The notes under the pieces were generated by a model. That model saw only the letters and a program-made list of their open reading frames with translations, was not told where the DNA came from and made no database searches. Source: Lysobacter lycopersici (GTDB lineage: Bacteria; Pseudomonadota; Gammaproteobacteria; Xanthomonadales; Xanthomonadaceae). From it: a DNA stretch of 64,000 nucleotides. This document shows, piece by piece, positions 1 through 9,791 of the stretch (its first letter is position 1; each line of letters opens with the position of its first letter). A program made the translations under genes and the position numbers. Location of the stretch: assembly GCF_007556775.1 (NCBI RefSeq), contig NZ_CP041742.1, positions 1-64,000 of the forward strand, in the 5' to 3' direction.

Positions 1-125
1 GCGACAACATCAAGATGGTGGTGAGCCTGATCAACCCCGTCGCGATGGACGAGGGCCTGCGCTTCGCGATCCGCGAGGGTGGCCGCACCGTCGGTGCCGG
101 CGTCGTCGCCAAGATCCTGAAGTAA
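1..125 (+). CDS. tuf: Elongation factor Tu, C-terminal end (partial)
   Basis: This is the last 40 codons of EF-Tu, the GTPase that delivers aminoacyl-tRNA to the ribosome. The reading frame enters at base 3 and ends with the conserved beta-barrel domain III tail, including [12 protein letters not shown] and the final KILK before TAA. EF-Tu sits immediately upstream of the S10 operon in many gammaproteobacteria, which fits here. The 5' part lies outside the window, so nothing can be said about its promoter or start. Confidence 0.97.
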   Translation, partial: DNIKMVVSLINPVAMDEGLRFAIREGGRTVGAGVVAKILK

Positions 126-133
126 GGGCGTCT

Positions 134-157
134 GGCAGGGGTGCTTGCGCCCCTGCC
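134..157 (+). terminator. Hairpin after tuf, possible weak terminator
   Basis: An 8-bp perfect stem, GGCAGGGG with CCCCTGCC, encloses an 8-base loop just after the tuf stop. There is no T-run directly behind it, so it is at best a weak or Rho-assisted terminator. Its 3' half overlaps the likely -35 region of the S10 promoter. Confidence 0.45.
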
Positions 158-174
158 GGAACTCCCGCTATAAT
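145..174 (+). promoter_or_regulatory. Candidate sigma70 promoter of the S10 operon
   Basis: A perfect -10 hexamer TATAAT (169-174) has TTGCGC (145-150) 18 bases upstream. It lies between tuf and rpsJ, so the ribosomal operon can be transcribed independently of tuf. The alpha operon promoter at 11382 has the same GGCTATAATTTC-like surroundings. The -35 match is only partial. Confidence 0.65.
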
Positions 175-471
175 TTCCAGCTCACCGCGGCCGACTCCTT
201 CTGGAACCGGCCGCGACCAGCGAAATGAGGGGCAGGACGCACCTCGTTTTCGCCAGACAGGGACATGTCGCACGGCAGCGCTCCGCCCGTTCCGAAACAT
301 AGTTCGGAACATCTTGGCAGGAGCGGTTTCGTGCGTTCGCGACTCAGTCTGGCAGGTCGGGCAACCGGCCTGCCTTCGTTTTTCGGGCCTGAAGGCCTTA
401 GTTCGTGCGGTTGCAACCCGGTCCGGCGCACCCAGCCGTCGAACCGTCGCTCTTTAATCGAGGAAACCCTC
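175..471 (+). promoter_or_regulatory. S10 operon 5' leader (no gene)
   Basis: About 295 bases separate the -10 element from rpsJ and contain no credible gene. The reading frames that cross it are non-conserved. It holds a terminator-like hairpin with a T-run (351-383) and a second small hairpin GGCC-TGAA-GGCC just after it. It ends in an AGGAAA ribosome-binding site 5 bases before the rpsJ ATG. In E. coli a leader of comparable position is the target of L4 autoregulation. That this leader works the same way is inference. Confidence 0.6.
351..383 (+). terminator. Intrinsic terminator/attenuator-like hairpin in S10 leader
   Basis: GGCAGGTCGG and CCGGCCTGCC form a 10-bp stem (one T-G wobble) capped by GCAA, a GNRA-type tetraloop. 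TTCGTTTTT follows. It lies inside the leader and upstream of rpsJ, so it looks like a regulated attenuator and not an end-of-operon terminator. Confidence 0.6.
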
Positions 472-783
<312 letters not shown>

Positions 784-794
784 GGACGAGAACG

Positions 795-1448
795 ATGAGC
801 GCGAAGAAGCATTCGCTCGGCATCGTCGGTCGCAAGGCCGGCATGAGCCGACTGTTCACCGAAGACGGCAAGTCCGTGCCGGTGACCCTGATCGAAGCCA
901 CCCCGAACCGCATCACCCAGGTGAAGACGGTCGAGACCGACGGCTACAACGCCGTGCAGGTCGCGGTCGGCGGCAAGCGCGCCGCGCTGGTCAACAAGCC
1001 TGAAGCCGGCCATCTCGCAAAGGCGAAGGTGGAAGCGGGCCGCGGCCTGTGGGAACTGCGCGTCGAGGCCGACAAGATCGGCGACTTCCAGGTCGGCGGC
1101 GAAATCAAGGCCGACATCTTCGAGGTCGGCCAGATCGTCGACGTCCAGGGCGTGACCAAGGGCAAGGGCTTCCAGGGCACGATCAAGCGCTGGAACTTCC
1201 GCATGGGCGACGCGACGCACGGCAACTCGCTGTCGCACCGCGCGCCGGGATCGATCGGCCAGCGCCAGACCCCCGGCCGCGTGTTCCCGGGCAAGAAGAT
1301 GTCCGGCCACATGGGCGCCGAACAGCAGACCACGCAGCGCCTGCAGGTCGTCAAGGTCGACGCCGAGCGCGGCCTGATCGCGATCCGCGGCGCGGTCCCG
1401 GGTGCACCGGGCGGCGACGTGATCGTGCGTCCGTCGAGCAAGGTTTAA
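795..1448 (+). CDS. rplC: 50S ribosomal protein L3
   Basis: L3 initiates 50S assembly near the peptidyl-transferase centre. The ATG at 795 gives 217 residues starting [19 protein letters not shown]. The conserved loop [19 protein letters not shown], which contains the glutamine methylated by PrmB in E. coli, is present. A longer in-frame reading from 405 would cross rpsJ in another frame and is not real. Confidence 0.98.
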   Translation: MSAKKHSLGIVGRKAGMSRLFTEDGKSVPVTLIEATPNRITQVKTVETDGYNAVQVAVGGKRAALVNKPEAGHLAKAKVEAGRGLWELRVEADKIGDFQVGGEIKADIFEVGQIVDVQGVTKGKGFQGTIKRWNFRMGDATHGNSLSHRAPGSIGQRQTPGRVFPGKKMSGHMGAEQQTTQRLQVVKVDAERGLIAIRGAVPGAPGGDVIVRPSSKV

Positions 1449-1461
1449 GGAGACGATGACG

Positions 1462-2064
1462 ATGGAACTCGCCATCAGCAACGGCAAGACGCTGTCGGTC
1501 TCCGACGCCGTCTTCGGCCGTGAATTCAGCGAAGACCTGGTCCACCAGGTCGTCGTTGCCTACCGCAACGCGGGTCGCGCCGGCACCAAGGCGCAGAAGA
1601 CGCGTTCGGAAGTCAACGGCACCACCAAGAAGTCGAAGAAGCAGAAGGGCGGCGGCGCGCGCCATGGCGCGTTGACGGCCCCGATCTTCGTCGGCGGCGG
1701 CGTGACCTTCGCGGCCAAGCCGCGCAGCTTCGAGCAGAAGGTCAACCGCAAGATGTACCGCGCCGCGATCGCTGCGATCCTGTCCGAGCTGAACCGCCAG
1801 GGCCGGCTCAAGGTCGTCGACGCGTTCGACGTCGATGCGCCCAAGACCAGTGGCCTGGTGGCCAAGCTCAAGGGCCTCGACGTTGGCCAGCGTCCGCTGA
1901 TCGTCACCGAGGACGCGTCCGAATCGTTGTACCTGTCGGCGCGCAACCTGCCGTACGTGGAAGTGCGCGACGTGCAGGGCCTGGACCCGGTCGCGTTGGT
2001 CGGCGCCGATACCGTCGTCGTCACCTCCGATGCGGTGAAGAAGATCGAGGAGTGGCTGGCATGA
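1462..2064 (+). CDS. rplD: 50S ribosomal protein L4
   Basis: L4 is an early-assembly 50S protein lining the exit tunnel. In E. coli it is also the autogenous repressor of the S10 operon. There are two ATGs, at 1456 and 1462. I prefer 1462 (MELAISNGK, 200 residues) because the AAGGAG site at 1447-1452 is then 9 bases away and other L4 proteins start at this Met. The tunnel-loop motif [20 protein letters not shown] is intact. The stop overlaps the rplW start (ATGA). Confidence 0.97.
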   Translation: MELAISNGKTLSVSDAVFGREFSEDLVHQVVVAYRNAGRAGTKAQKTRSEVNGTTKKSKKQKGGGARHGALTAPIFVGGGVTFAAKPRSFEQKVNRKMYRAAIAAILSELNRQGRLKVVDAFDVDAPKTSGLVAKLKGLDVGQRPLIVTEDASESLYLSARNLPYVEVRDVQGLDPVALVGADTVVVTSDAVKKIEEWLA

Positions 2065-2360
2065 GCGCCGTGAACGTGTTCGAAGTGCTGCGCGCGCCGC
2101 GCGTGTCGGAAAAGACCGCGCGCCTGCAGGAACTCTCCAACCAGTACGCTTTCGAGGTTTCGCGCGAAGCCAGCAAGGCCGACATCAAGGCTGCGGTCGA
2201 GCAGTTGTTCGACGTCAGCGTGAAGTCGGTGAACGTGGTGAACGTGAAGGGCAAGAGCCGCGCGTTCCGCAACCGTGCCGGTCGCCGCGGCGACTGGCGC
2301 AAGGCGTACGTGACCCTGGCCGATGGCCAGTCGATCGACGTCACGTCGGCCAAGGCCTGA
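2061..2360 (+). CDS. rplW: 50S ribosomal protein L23
   Basis: L23 lies at the tunnel exit and is the docking site for trigger factor and SRP. The ATG at 2061 overlaps the rplD stop and gives 99 residues ([19 protein letters not shown]), the normal size. The overlap suggests translational coupling to rplD. rplB starts 10 bases after the stop. Confidence 0.97.
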   Translation: MSAVNVFEVLRAPRVSEKTARLQELSNQYAFEVSREASKADIKAAVEQLFDVSVKSVNVVNVKGKSRAFRNRAGRRGDWRKAYVTLADGQSIDVTSAKA

Positions 2361-2370
2361 GGACAGTCCG

Positions 2371-3198
2371 ATGCCATTGATGAAGTTCAAGCCCACTTCC
2401 CCCGGCCGCCGCAGCGCGGTCCGCGTGGTCACGCCCGACCTGCACAAGGGTGCGCCGCACGCGGCCCTGGTCGAGAAGCAGGGCAAGACCGGCGGCCGCA
2501 ACAACCACGGCCGCATCACCACCCGCCACATCGGCGGGGGGCACAAGCAGCATTACCGCCTGATCGACTTCAAGCGCGACAAGGAGAACATCCCGGCGCG
2601 CGTGGAGCGCATCGAGTACGACCCGAACCGCACCGCGCACATCGCGTTGCTGTGCTACGTCGACGGCGAGCGCCGCTACATCATCGCGCCGAAGGGCCTG
2701 AAGGCCGGCGACCAGGTGATCGCGGGCAGCAACGCGCCGATCAAGGCCGGCAACACCCTGCCGCTGCGCAACATCCCGGTCGGTTCCACCGTGCACTGCA
2801 TCGAGATGAAGCCGGGCAAGGGCGCGCAGATCGCCCGCGCCGCCGGCGCCGGCGTGCAGCTGATCGCCCGCGAAGGCGTGTACGCCACGCTGCGCCTGCG
2901 TTCTGGCGAGATGCGTCGCGTCCCGGCCGAATGCCGCGCGACCGTCGGCGAAGTCGGCAACGTCGAACACAACCTCGAGAAGCTCGGCAAGGCCGGCGCC
3001 AAGCGCTGGCGCGGCATCAAGCCGACCGTCCGCGGCGCGGCCATGAACCCGGTCGATCACCCGCACGGCGGTGGCGAGGCCAAGGCCGGCCAGGGCAATC
3101 CGCACCCGGTCACCCCGTGGGGCGTGCCGACCAAGGGTTACAAGACCCGCAAGAACAAGCGCACGCAGCAGTTCATCGTGCGCGATCGCCGGAGCTAA
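2371..3198 (+). CDS. rplB: 50S ribosomal protein L2
   Basis: L2 is needed for subunit association and peptidyl-transferase activity. The 275-residue protein from ATG 2371 begins [17 protein letters not shown]. It contains the conserved [19 protein letters not shown] loop with the functionally important histidine, and ends in a basic tail. The length matches the family (about 275). rpsS follows after 6 bases. Confidence 0.98.
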   Translation: MPLMKFKPTSPGRRSAVRVVTPDLHKGAPHAALVEKQGKTGGRNNHGRITTRHIGGGHKQHYRLIDFKRDKENIPARVERIEYDPNRTAHIALLCYVDGERRYIIAPKGLKAGDQVIAGSNAPIKAGNTLPLRNIPVGSTVHCIEMKPGKGAQIARAAGAGVQLIAREGVYATLRLRSGEMRRVPAECRATVGEVGNVEHNLEKLGKAGAKRWRGIKPTVRGAAMNPVDHPHGGGEAKAGQGNPHPVTPWGVPTKGYKTRKNKRTQQFIVRDRRS

Positions 3199-3204
3199 TC
3201 AGAG

Positions 3205-3480
3205 ATGGCACGTTCGCTCAAGAAAGGTCCGTTCGTCGACCACCACCTCATCAAGAAGGTGGAGGCCGCGGGCGGCAGCAAGAAGCCGATCAAGACCTGG
3301 TCGCGCCGCTCGATGATCATGCCGGAGATGGTGGGTTTCACCATCGCCGTGCACAACGGCAAGAACCACGTGCCGGTGCTGGTCAACGAGAACATGGTCG
3401 GGCACAAGCTCGGCGAATTCGCCATGACGAGGACCTTCAAGGGCCACGGTGGCGACAAGAAGGCCGAAGGCAAGAAGTAA
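3205..3480 (+). CDS. rpsS: 30S ribosomal protein S19
   Basis: S19 is a 30S head protein that contacts S13 and the A-site tRNA region. The 91-residue product starts [15 protein letters not shown], with the typical [20 protein letters not shown] core and the [15 protein letters not shown] segment. The next gene, rplV, lies 10 bases downstream. Confidence 0.98.
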   Translation: MARSLKKGPFVDHHLIKKVEAAGGSKKPIKTWSRRSMIMPEMVGFTIAVHNGKNHVPVLVNENMVGHKLGEFAMTRTFKGHGGDKKAEGKK

Positions 3481-3490
3481 GGAGATGACG

Positions 3491-3826
3491 ATGGAAGCGA
3501 AGGCAATCCTGCGCACCGCGCGCATCTCCCCGCAGAAAGCCCGCCTGGTCGCGGACCAGGTGCGCGGCTTGTCGGCCGAACGCGCCGTCAACCTGCTGAA
3601 GTTCTCGGACAAGAAGGCCGCGCACCTGATCAAGAAGGTGGTCGAGTCGGCGATCGCGAACGCCGAGAACAACCAGGGCGCCGATGTCGACGAGTTGCGC
3701 GTCAAGACCATCATGGTCGACGAAGGCCCGTCGCTGAAGCGTTTCATGGCGCGCGCCAAGGGCCGCGGTACCCGCATTCTCAAGCGCACCAGCCACATCA
3801 CCGTGGTCGTGGGCGAGGGCAAGTAA
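3491..3826 (+). CDS. rplV: 50S ribosomal protein L22
   Basis: L22 is a tunnel-constriction protein; mutations in its beta-hairpin give macrolide resistance in other bacteria. ATGs occur at 3485 and 3491. The second ([19 protein letters not shown], 111 residues) is chosen because it places the AAGGAGA site at a normal distance and matches the family N-terminus. The hairpin tip [18 protein letters not shown] is intact. The stop is 2 bases from rpsC. Confidence 0.97.
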   Translation: MEAKAILRTARISPQKARLVADQVRGLSAERAVNLLKFSDKKAAHLIKKVVESAIANAENNQGADVDELRVKTIMVDEGPSLKRFMARAKGRGTRILKRTSHITVVVGEGK

Positions 3827-3828
3827 CC

Positions 3829-4572
3829 ATGGGTCATAAAGTCAATCCGATCGGCATCCGCCTGGGCATCGCCAAGGACTGGAACTCGAAGTGGTACGCC
3901 GGCAAGAAGCACTTCGCCGAGTTCCTCGCCGCCGACCTCAAGGTCCGCGAGATGCTGCGCAAGAAGCTGGCCCAGGCCGGCATCAGCAAGATCAGCATCG
4001 AGCGTCCGGCGAACAACGCGCGCGTCACGATCCATACCGCCCGCCCGGGCGTGGTGATCGGCAAGCGCGGCGAGGATATCGAGAAGCTGCGCAAGGAAGT
4101 GAGCGACCTGATGGGCGTCCCGGCGCACATCAACGTCACCGAAGTGCGCAAGCCCGAACTCGACGCGCAGCTGGTCGCCGAGTCGATCGCGCAGCAGCTC
4201 GAGCGCCGCATCATGTTCCGCCGCGCGATGAAGCGTGCTGTTGGCAACGCGATGCGACTGGGCGCGCTGGGCATCAAGGTCAACGTCGCCGGCCGCCTCA
4301 ATGGCGCCGAGATCGCGCGTTCGGAGTGGTACCGCGAAGGCCGCGTGCCGCTGCACACCCTGCGCGCGGACGTCGACTACGGTTTCGCCGAGGCGCACAC
4401 CACCTACGGCGTGATCGGCATCAAGGTCTGGGTCTACAAGGGCGAAATCTTCGATTTCAGCCAGGTCGGCCAGGAAAAGCAGGACGACAGTCCGCGCGGC
4501 GATCGTGGTGATCGCGGCGACAGGGCGGATCGTCCGCGCGGTCCGCGCCGCGAGCGCGAGGCGAGGGAGTAA
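3829..4572 (+). CDS. rpsC: 30S ribosomal protein S3
   Basis: S3 binds the 30S head at the mRNA entry channel and contributes helicase activity. It has 247 residues, somewhat longer than the E. coli 233. The type II KH motif [18 protein letters not shown] is clear near residues 65-85. The C-terminal 25 residues are a low-complexity, highly charged RGD/RPR-rich tail that accounts for the extra length. rplP begins 4 bases after the stop. Confidence 0.97.
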   Translation: MGHKVNPIGIRLGIAKDWNSKWYAGKKHFAEFLAADLKVREMLRKKLAQAGISKISIERPANNARVTIHTARPGVVIGKRGEDIEKLRKEVSDLMGVPAHINVTEVRKPELDAQLVAESIAQQLERRIMFRRAMKRAVGNAMRLGALGIKVNVAGRLNGAEIARSEWYREGRVPLHTLRADVDYGFAEAHTTYGVIGIKVWVYKGEIFDFSQVGQEKQDDSPRGDRGDRGDRADRPRGPRREREARE

Positions 4573-4575
4573 GTC

Positions 4576-4989
4576 ATGCTGCAACCCAAGCGAACCAAAT
4601 ACCGCAAGATGATGAAGGGCCGCAACGAGGGCCTGAGCTGGAACGGCAATGCCGTCAGCTTCGGCGAGTACGGCCTGCGCGCCACCGCGACCGGCCAGCT
4701 GACCGCGCGCCAGATCGAGGCGGCCCGCCGTTCGATCAGCCGCTACGTCAAGCGCGGCGGCAAGATGTGGATCCGCGTGTTCCCCGACAAGCCGATCACC
4801 CAGAAGCCGATCGAAGTCCGCATGGGCTCGGGCAAGGGCAACGTGGAGTACTGGGTCGCCCAGATCCAGCCCGGTCGCATGATCTACGAGATCGAGGGCG
4901 TCGACGAGGCGACCGCGCGCGAGGCGTTCCGCCTGGCCGCCGCCAAGCTCTCGGTCACCACCCAATTCGTGACCCGGACGGTGCGCTGA
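4576..4989 (+). CDS. rplP: 50S ribosomal protein L16
   Basis: L16 organises the A-site region of the 50S subunit. The 137 residues start [19 protein letters not shown] and contain the conserved [20 protein letters not shown] segment, including the arginine that is hydroxylated in E. coli by RoxA/YcfD. The stop TGA overlaps the rpmC ATG (TGATG), so the two are probably translationally coupled. Confidence 0.98.
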   Translation: MLQPKRTKYRKMMKGRNEGLSWNGNAVSFGEYGLRATATGQLTARQIEAARRSISRYVKRGGKMWIRVFPDKPITQKPIEVRMGSGKGNVEYWVAQIQPGRMIYEIEGVDEATAREAFRLAAAKLSVTTQFVTRTVR

Positions 4990-5174
4990 TGGACATCAAG
5001 CAACTGCGTCAGAAGTCGGCGGACGAGCTCCAGTCGCACCTGCAGGACCTGCGCAAGGAGCAGTTCGCCCTGCGCATGCAGAAGGCGACCGGCCAGCTGG
5101 CCAAGACCCACGAGGCCCGCCGGGTGCGCCGCGAGATCGCGCGCGTCAACACCGTGCTCGGCCAGCAGAAGTAA
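4989..5174 (+). CDS. rpmC: 50S ribosomal protein L29
   Basis: This small 61-residue protein ([18 protein letters not shown]) folds as a helical hairpin and sits at the tunnel exit next to L23. The sequence has the standard motif [20 protein letters not shown]. The start codon overlaps the rplP stop. A longer in-frame reading that begins inside rplP (4767) is rejected. Confidence 0.97.
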   Translation: MDIKQLRQKSADELQSHLQDLRKEQFALRMQKATGQLAKTHEARRVRREIARVNTVLGQQK

Positions 5175-5186
5175 GGACTGCCGACG

Positions 5187-5450
5187 ATGAGCGAAAACAC
5201 CAAGAAGCTGCGCACGGTCGAAGGCCGCGTCGTCAGCAACAAGATGGACAAGACGGTCACCGTGCTGGTGGAACGCCAGGTGCAGCACGCGCTGTACGGC
5301 AAGTACATCCGCCGTTCGACCAAGCTGCATGCGCACGACGCCGACAACGCCTGCCAGATGGGCGACATGGTCCGCGTCGCCGAATGCGCGCCGCTGTCCA
5401 AGACCAAGAACTGGCGCGTGGTCGAGATCGTCGCCCACGCGGCCGAATAA
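5187..5450 (+). CDS. rpsQ: 30S ribosomal protein S17
   Basis: S17 is an early-binding 30S protein with an OB fold. The 87-residue product includes [19 protein letters not shown] and the C-terminal [18 protein letters not shown] segment typical of the family. The spacing to rpmC is 12 bases and to rplN 14 bases. Confidence 0.98.
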   Translation: MSENTKKLRTVEGRVVSNKMDKTVTVLVERQVQHALYGKYIRRSTKLHAHDADNACQMGDMVRVAECAPLSKTKNWRVVEIVAHAAE

Positions 5451-5464
5451 GGGGAGGCTGAACC

Positions 5465-5833
5465 ATGATCCAGATGCAAAGCCACCTCGACGTGGCCGAC
5501 AACTCCGGCGCCAAGGAAGTGATGTGCATCAAGGTGCTCGGCGGCTCCAAGCGCCGCTACGCCAACATCGGCGACATCATCAAGGTGTCGGTGAAGGATG
5601 CCATCCCGCGCGGCAAGGTGAAGAAGGGCGATGTCTACGACGCCGTCGTGGTCCGCACCCGCAAGGGCGTCCGTCGCCCGGACGGTTCGCTGATCCGCTT
5701 CGACGCCAACGCGGCCGTGCTGCTGAACAACAAGCAGGAACCGATCGGCACCCGCATCTTCGGGCCGGTGACGCGCGAACTGCGCTCCGAGAAGTTCATG
5801 AAGATCGTCTCGCTCGCGCCCGAAGTGCTGTGA
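5465..5833 (+). CDS. rplN: 50S ribosomal protein L14
   Basis: L14 lies at the subunit interface, forms bridges with 16S rRNA and is the docking site of the silencing factor RsfS. It has 122 residues, the invariant length, beginning [19 protein letters not shown] and containing [13 protein letters not shown] near the end. This is the first gene of the spc block. Confidence 0.98.
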   Translation: MIQMQSHLDVADNSGAKEVMCIKVLGGSKRRYANIGDIIKVSVKDAIPRGKVKKGDVYDAVVVRTRKGVRRPDGSLIRFDANAAVLLNNKQEPIGTRIFGPVTRELRSEKFMKIVSLAPEVL

Positions 5834-5848
5834 GCGGAGGACACTGAC

Positions 5849-6184
5849 ATGGCAAACAACCGCATCAAGAAGGGCGACACCGTCATCATCATCGCCGGTG
5901 GCAACAAGAAAGCTGGCAAGGTGCTCAAGGGCCAGACCGGCGAAGTGCTGCGCGTCGAAGGCGATCGCGTGTACGTCTCCAATTTGAACATGGTCAAGCG
6001 CCACACCAAGCCCAACCCGCAGGCCGGCCAGCCCGGCGGCGTGGTCGAGCGCGAGGCGTCGATCCACATTTCCAACGTGATGCCGTTCAACCCTGCCTCC
6101 GGCAAGGGCGAGCGCGTCAAGACCAAGGTCCTGGAGAATGGAGAGCGCCTGCGCGTCTTCCGCTCCAGCGGCGAGGCGATCTGA
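5849..6184 (+). CDS. rplX: 50S ribosomal protein L24
   Basis: L24 is one of the two 50S assembly initiators. The 111-residue protein opens with the KOW motif ([20 protein letters not shown]). It has the expected [20 protein letters not shown] stretch. Its stop is one base from the rplE start. A slightly longer C-terminus than E. coli (104 aa) is usual for this family of bacteria. Confidence 0.97.
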   Translation: MANNRIKKGDTVIIIAGGNKKAGKVLKGQTGEVLRVEGDRVYVSNLNMVKRHTKPNPQAGQPGGVVEREASIHISNVMPFNPASGKGERVKTKVLENGERLRVFRSSGEAI

Positions 6185-6185
6185 C

Positions 6186-6728
6186 ATGACGACCCGACTC
6201 GAGAAGTTCTACAAGGAAGAAGTGGTGCCGAAGCTGATGAAGCAGTTCGGCTACACCAATCCGATGGAAGTGCCGAAGCTGACCAAGATCACGCTCAACA
6301 TGGGCGTGGGCGAGGCCGCTGCGAACAAGAAGGTGCTGGAGAACGCGGTGGCCGACATGGCCAAGATCGCGGGCCAGAAGCCGCTGGTGACCAAGACCCG
6401 CGTCTCGGTGGCCTCGTTCAAGATCCGCGACGGTTGGCCGATCGGCGCCAAGGTGACCCTGCGCCGCGCCAAGATGTACGAGTTCCTCGACCGCCTGGTC
6501 AACATCTCGCTGCCGCGCGTGCGCGACTTCCGCGGCGTGTCCGGCCGTTCGTTCGACGGCCGCGGCAACTACAACATGGGCGTGAAGGAACAGATCATCT
6601 TCCCGGAAATCGACTTCGACCAGGTCGACGCGATCCGCGGCATGGACATCGCCATCACCACCACCGCCAAGACCGACGCCGAGGCGAAGGCCTTGCTGGA
6701 AGCGTTCCGCTTCCCGTTCCGCAACTGA
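6186..6728 (+). CDS. rplE: 50S ribosomal protein L5
   Basis: L5 belongs to the 5S rRNA particle and contacts P-site tRNA. The ATG at 6186 gives 180 residues ([18 protein letters not shown]). The conserved [30 protein letters not shown] and C-terminal [20 protein letters not shown] segments are all present. The earlier in-frame ATG at 6138 lies inside rplX and is not used. Confidence 0.97.
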   Translation: MTTRLEKFYKEEVVPKLMKQFGYTNPMEVPKLTKITLNMGVGEAAANKKVLENAVADMAKIAGQKPLVTKTRVSVASFKIRDGWPIGAKVTLRRAKMYEFLDRLVNISLPRVRDFRGVSGRSFDGRGNYNMGVKEQIIFPEIDFDQVDAIRGMDIAITTTAKTDAEAKALLEAFRFPFRN

Positions 6729-6750
6729 TCATCGAGGATCGAGACAGACC

Positions 6751-7056
6751 ATGGCCAAGACTTCCATGATCAACCGCGAGACCAAGCGCGCGAAGCTCGC
6801 GAAGCAGCACGCCGCCAAGCGCGAGGCGCTGAAGAAGGTCATCGCCAGCCACGACGCCTCCTACGAGGACAAGATGGCCGCGGCGACCAAGCTGCAGAAA
6901 CTCCCGCGCGATTCCTCGCCGAGCCGCCAGACCAGCCGTTGCGCCCTGACCGGCCGCCCGCGCGGCGTGTACGCCAAGTTCGGCCTGGGCCGCAACGCGC
7001 TGCGCAAGGCGACGATGAACGGCGACGTCCCCGGCCTGCGCAAGGCGAGCTGGTAA
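6751..7056 (+). CDS. rpsN: 30S ribosomal protein S14 (zinc-independent form)
   Basis: S14 is a 30S head protein. The 101-residue length and the absence of the paired CxxC motifs identify the long, zinc-independent form; the short form needs zinc. The [20 protein letters not shown] segment near the end is diagnostic. This genome region also encodes a Zur system, but nothing here shows a zinc-dependent S14 swap. Confidence 0.97.
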   Translation: MAKTSMINRETKRAKLAKQHAAKREALKKVIASHDASYEDKMAAATKLQKLPRDSSPSRQTSRCALTGRPRGVYAKFGLGRNALRKATMNGDVPGLRKASW

Positions 7057-7119
7057 CAAGTTCTTCCAACCCAAGATTTTCGCGAAAGCGGATATCGGTG
7101 CACTCAAAGGTAACTTTCA

Positions 7120-7515
7120 ATGAGCATGACTGATCCCATCGCCGACATGCTGGTCCGCATCAGGAATGCGGCGGCGGTCGGCAAGCAGACGGTGAAGATG
7201 CCGTCGTCCAAGACCAAGGTCGCGATCGCCAACGTCCTCAAGGACGAGGGCTACATCGGCGAGCTGCGCGTGACCGAGAACGGCGCCAAGGCCGAGCTCA
7301 AGATCGTGCTGAAGTACTTCGAAGGCAAGCCGGTGATCGAGAAGCTGCAGCGCGTGTCGCGCTCGGGCCTGCGCCAGTACCGCGGCAAGGATGCCTTGCC
7401 GAAGGTGCTCGGCGGCCTCGGCGTCGCCATCATTTCCACCTCCAAGGGCATCATGACCGACGCTCGCGCTCGCCAGGAAGGCGTGGGCGGCGAAGTCCTG
7501 TGCTTCGTGGCCTAA
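7120..7515 (+). CDS. rpsH: 30S ribosomal protein S8
   Basis: S8 binds the central domain of 16S rRNA and in E. coli represses the spc operon by binding near the rplE start. The 131-residue product begins [17 protein letters not shown] and ends with [11 protein letters not shown], both standard. A 63-base spacer separates it from rpsN, larger than elsewhere in the operon. Confidence 0.97.
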   Translation: MSMTDPIADMLVRIRNAAAVGKQTVKMPSSKTKVAIANVLKDEGYIGELRVTENGAKAELKIVLKYFEGKPVIEKLQRVSRSGLRQYRGKDALPKVLGGLGVAIISTSKGIMTDARARQEGVGGEVLCFVA

Positions 7516-7528
7516 GGGAGTAGCGCAC

Positions 7529-8056
7529 ATGTCCCGCGTCGCCAAGAAGCCGATCGCCCTGCCCAAGGGCGTCGAGTTCAACATCCAGTCCGACAGCGTC
7601 AGCGTCAAGGGCCCGAAGGGTACCTTGTCGATCGCCAAGCCGAACGGCATCGAAGTCAAGCTCGAGGACGGCAACGCCCAGTTGTCGGCCAACGACGACA
7701 ACCTCGTTCCGCTCGCCGGTACCCTGCGTGCGATCCTCGCCAACATGGTGAAGGGCGTGTCCGAAGGCTTCGAGCGCAAGCTCGAGTTGGTCGGCGTCGG
7801 TTACCGCGCCGCCATGCAGGGCAAGGACCTGAACCTGTCGCTCGGGTTCTCGCATCCGGTGCTGTTCACGGCGCCGGAAGGCATCACCATCGCCACCCCG
7901 ACCCAGACCGAGATCGTGGTCAGCGGCGCCGACAAGCAACGCGTCGGCGAAGTCGCGGCCAAGATCCGCGGTTTCCGCCCGCCGGAACCGTACAAGGGCA
8001 AGGGCGTGAAGTATTCCGACGAGACCATCATCCGCAAGGAAGCCAAGAAGGCGTAA
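7529..8056 (+). CDS. rplF: 50S ribosomal protein L6
   Basis: L6 lies near the factor-binding site of the 50S subunit. The 175 residues form two similar halves. The start [17 protein letters not shown] and the C-terminal [20 protein letters not shown] motif are typical. rpsH lies 13 bases upstream and rplR 32 bases downstream. Confidence 0.98.
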   Translation: MSRVAKKPIALPKGVEFNIQSDSVSVKGPKGTLSIAKPNGIEVKLEDGNAQLSANDDNLVPLAGTLRAILANMVKGVSEGFERKLELVGVGYRAAMQGKDLNLSLGFSHPVLFTAPEGITIATPTQTEIVVSGADKQRVGEVAAKIRGFRPPEPYKGKGVKYSDETIIRKEAKKA

Positions 8057-8088
8057 TCGCTCGCTTTCAGCTTCCGGAGAACAGAACC

Positions 8089-8442
8089 ATGGACAAGAAA
8101 ATCGCCCGCCTGCGCCGCGCCAAGTCCACCCGCGCGCATATCCGCGAACTCGGCGTGCCGCGCCTGTCGGTGCTGCGCACCGGCCAGCACGTGTACGCGC
8201 AGCTGTTCAGTGCCGACGGCTCCAAGGTGCTGGCCGCGGCCAACACCACCCAGGCCGACGTGCGCGACGGCCTGAAGAACGGCCGCAACAGCGATGCCGC
8301 GGCCAAGGTCGGCAAGGCGATCGCCGAGAAGGCGCGCGCCGCCGGCATCGAGAAGGTCGCGTTCGACCGTTCGGGTTACCGCTTCCACGGCCGCATCAAG
8401 GCGCTGGCCGAAGCCGCGCGCGAAGGCGGCCTGCAGTTCTGA
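8089..8442 (+). CDS. rplR: 50S ribosomal protein L18
   Basis: L18 binds 5S rRNA together with L5. The 117-residue protein ([19 protein letters not shown]) contains [20 protein letters not shown] at the end, the standard L18 signature. It is followed by an unusually long 166-base spacer before rpsE. Confidence 0.97.
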   Translation: MDKKIARLRRAKSTRAHIRELGVPRLSVLRTGQHVYAQLFSADGSKVLAAANTTQADVRDGLKNGRNSDAAAKVGKAIAEKARAAGIEKVAFDRSGYRFHGRIKALAEAAREGGLQF

Positions 8443-8608
8443 TGCTTGAACGCATGGAGCTTCGGCCCCATGCATTCGGCACGTTGTTGCTCGCCGATGC
8501 GAGGTGCATCGGACGCCGTGGCCGGTTGCGGCCATTGCGGAACACCCGAACCACTCCACAACCATAAGCGGCGAAGCCGCAATTCCCTTTCACAGACGAG
8601 ACAACGCA
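8443..8608 (+). other. Long rplR-rpsE spacer with short hairpins
   Basis: This 166-base gap interrupts an otherwise tightly packed operon. It contains GCATGGAGC/CCCCATGC-like complementary stretches and GCGGC-GAA-GCCGC close to the rpsE start. No T-run terminator or good -10/-35 pair is visible. A 66-codon reading frame across it has no recognisable similarity. Confidence 0.5.
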
Positions 8609-9151
8609 ATGGCAGAACAACGCGAATCCCGCGGCCGCGACCGTAATCGCGACCGCGAAGAGATCGACGATGGCATGGTCGAGAAGCTGGTCGCGGTCAA
8701 CCGCGTCAGCAAGACCGTCAAGGGCGGCCGCCAGTTCACCTTCACCGCGCTGACCGTGGTCGGCGACGGCAATGGCAAGGTCGGCTTCGGCTACGGCAAG
8801 GCGCGCGAAGTGCCGGTCGCGATCCAGAAGTCGATGGAATACGCGCGCAAGAACATGGTCAGCGTCGACCTGAACAACGGCACCCTGTTCCACCAGGTGA
8901 AGGCCGGCCACGGCGCGGCCCGCGTGTTCATGCAGCCCGCGTCCGAAGGTACCGGCGTGATCGCCGGCGGCGCGATGCGCGCCGTGCTCGAAGCGGTGGG
9001 CGTGAAGAACGTGCTGGCCAAGGCGGTCGGTTCGCGCAACCCGATCAACCTCGTGCGCGCCACGGTCAAGGGCCTCGAGTCCATGCACTCGCCGGCCAAG
9101 ATCGCGGCCAAGCGCGGCAAGAAGGTCGAGGAGGTGCTGCATGTCGCCTAA
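8609..9151 (+). CDS. rpsE: 30S ribosomal protein S5
   Basis: S5 is important for decoding accuracy and is the site of spectinomycin-resistance mutations in other bacteria. The ATG at 8609 gives 180 residues with a charged, arginine-rich N-terminus ([20 protein letters not shown]). The conserved [20 protein letters not shown] loop follows. The 3' end overlaps rpmD by 11 bases. Confidence 0.97.
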   Translation: MAEQRESRGRDRNRDREEIDDGMVEKLVAVNRVSKTVKGGRQFTFTALTVVGDGNGKVGFGYGKAREVPVAIQKSMEYARKNMVSVDLNNGTLFHQVKAGHGAARVFMQPASEGTGVIAGGAMRAVLEAVGVKNVLAKAVGSRNPINLVRATVKGLESMHSPAKIAAKRGKKVEEVLHVA

Positions 9152-9341
9152 GTCCGGGAACAACGGCGGAACCGTCAAGGTCCGTTTGGTCAAGGGCCTG
9201 CGTGGTTCGCAGGCCAAGCACCGCCTTTCGGTGCGCGCGCTGGGCCTCAACAAGCTCAACGACGTGCGCGAACTCAAGGACAGCCCGCAGGTCCGTGGCC
9301 TGATCAACAAGGTCCACTACCTGGTCCAGGTCGAGGAATAA
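9141..9341 (+). CDS. rpmD: 50S ribosomal protein L30
   Basis: This 66-residue L30 has a conserved core ([19 protein letters not shown], then [20 protein letters not shown]). The ATG at 9141 lies inside the end of rpsE, giving an 11-base overlap in another frame. No later ATG or GTG would keep the conserved N-terminal strand, so the overlap is probably real. Confidence 0.93.
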   Translation: MSPKSGNNGGTVKVRLVKGLRGSQAKHRLSVRALGLNKLNDVRELKDSPQVRGLINKVHYLVQVEE

Positions 9342-9346
9342 GCATC

Positions 9347-9784
9347 ATGAAGCTCAATACGCTCAAGCCTGCCGACGGCGCCCGCGAAGATCGCAAGCGC
9401 GTCGGACGCGGCATCGGTTCCGGCCTCGGCAAGACTGCCGGCCGCGGACACAAGGGTTCGTTCGCGCGTTCGGGCAAGGGCAAGATCAAGGCCGGCTTCG
9501 AAGGCGGCCAGATGCCCATGCAGCGTCGCCTGCCCAAGATCGGTTTCGCTTCGCACAAGAAGAGCGACACCGCCGAAGTGCTGCTGTACCAGCTGGACAA
9601 GCTGGACGCCGGCACGATCGACTTCGCTGCGCTGCGCGCCGCCAAGCTGGTGCCGAGCACCGCGAAGCAGGCCAAGGTGGTGAAGAAGGGCGAGATCAGC
9701 AAGAAGTTCGTGCTGAAGGGCGTGCTGGCCACGGCCGGCGCACGCGCCGCGATCGAAGCCGCCGGCGGCCAGGTCGGGGAGTAA
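9347..9784 (+). CDS. rplO: 50S ribosomal protein L15
   Basis: L15 is a late-assembly 50S protein. The 145 residues start [20 protein letters not shown] and carry the glycine/basic-rich segment [18 protein letters not shown] that penetrates the 23S rRNA. It sits 5 bases after rpmD and 7 before secY. Confidence 0.98.
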   Translation: MKLNTLKPADGAREDRKRVGRGIGSGLGKTAGRGHKGSFARSGKGKIKAGFEGGQMPMQRRLPKIGFASHKKSDTAEVLLYQLDKLDAGTIDFAALRAAKLVPSTAKQAKVVKKGEISKKFVLKGVLATAGARAAIEAAGGQVGE

Positions 9785-9791
9785 GCGACGC

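Noticed and set aside
3199-4965. A 588-codon antisense frame over rpsS-rplP
   Set aside because: The plus strand is fully explained by ribosomal genes. The antisense translation has arginine- and leucine-rich shadow composition and no family resemblance.
8446-8646. Short plus-strand frame in the rplR-rpsE gap
   Set aside because: It overlaps the rpsE start and shows no ribosome-binding site or conserved sequence. It is more likely noncoding.
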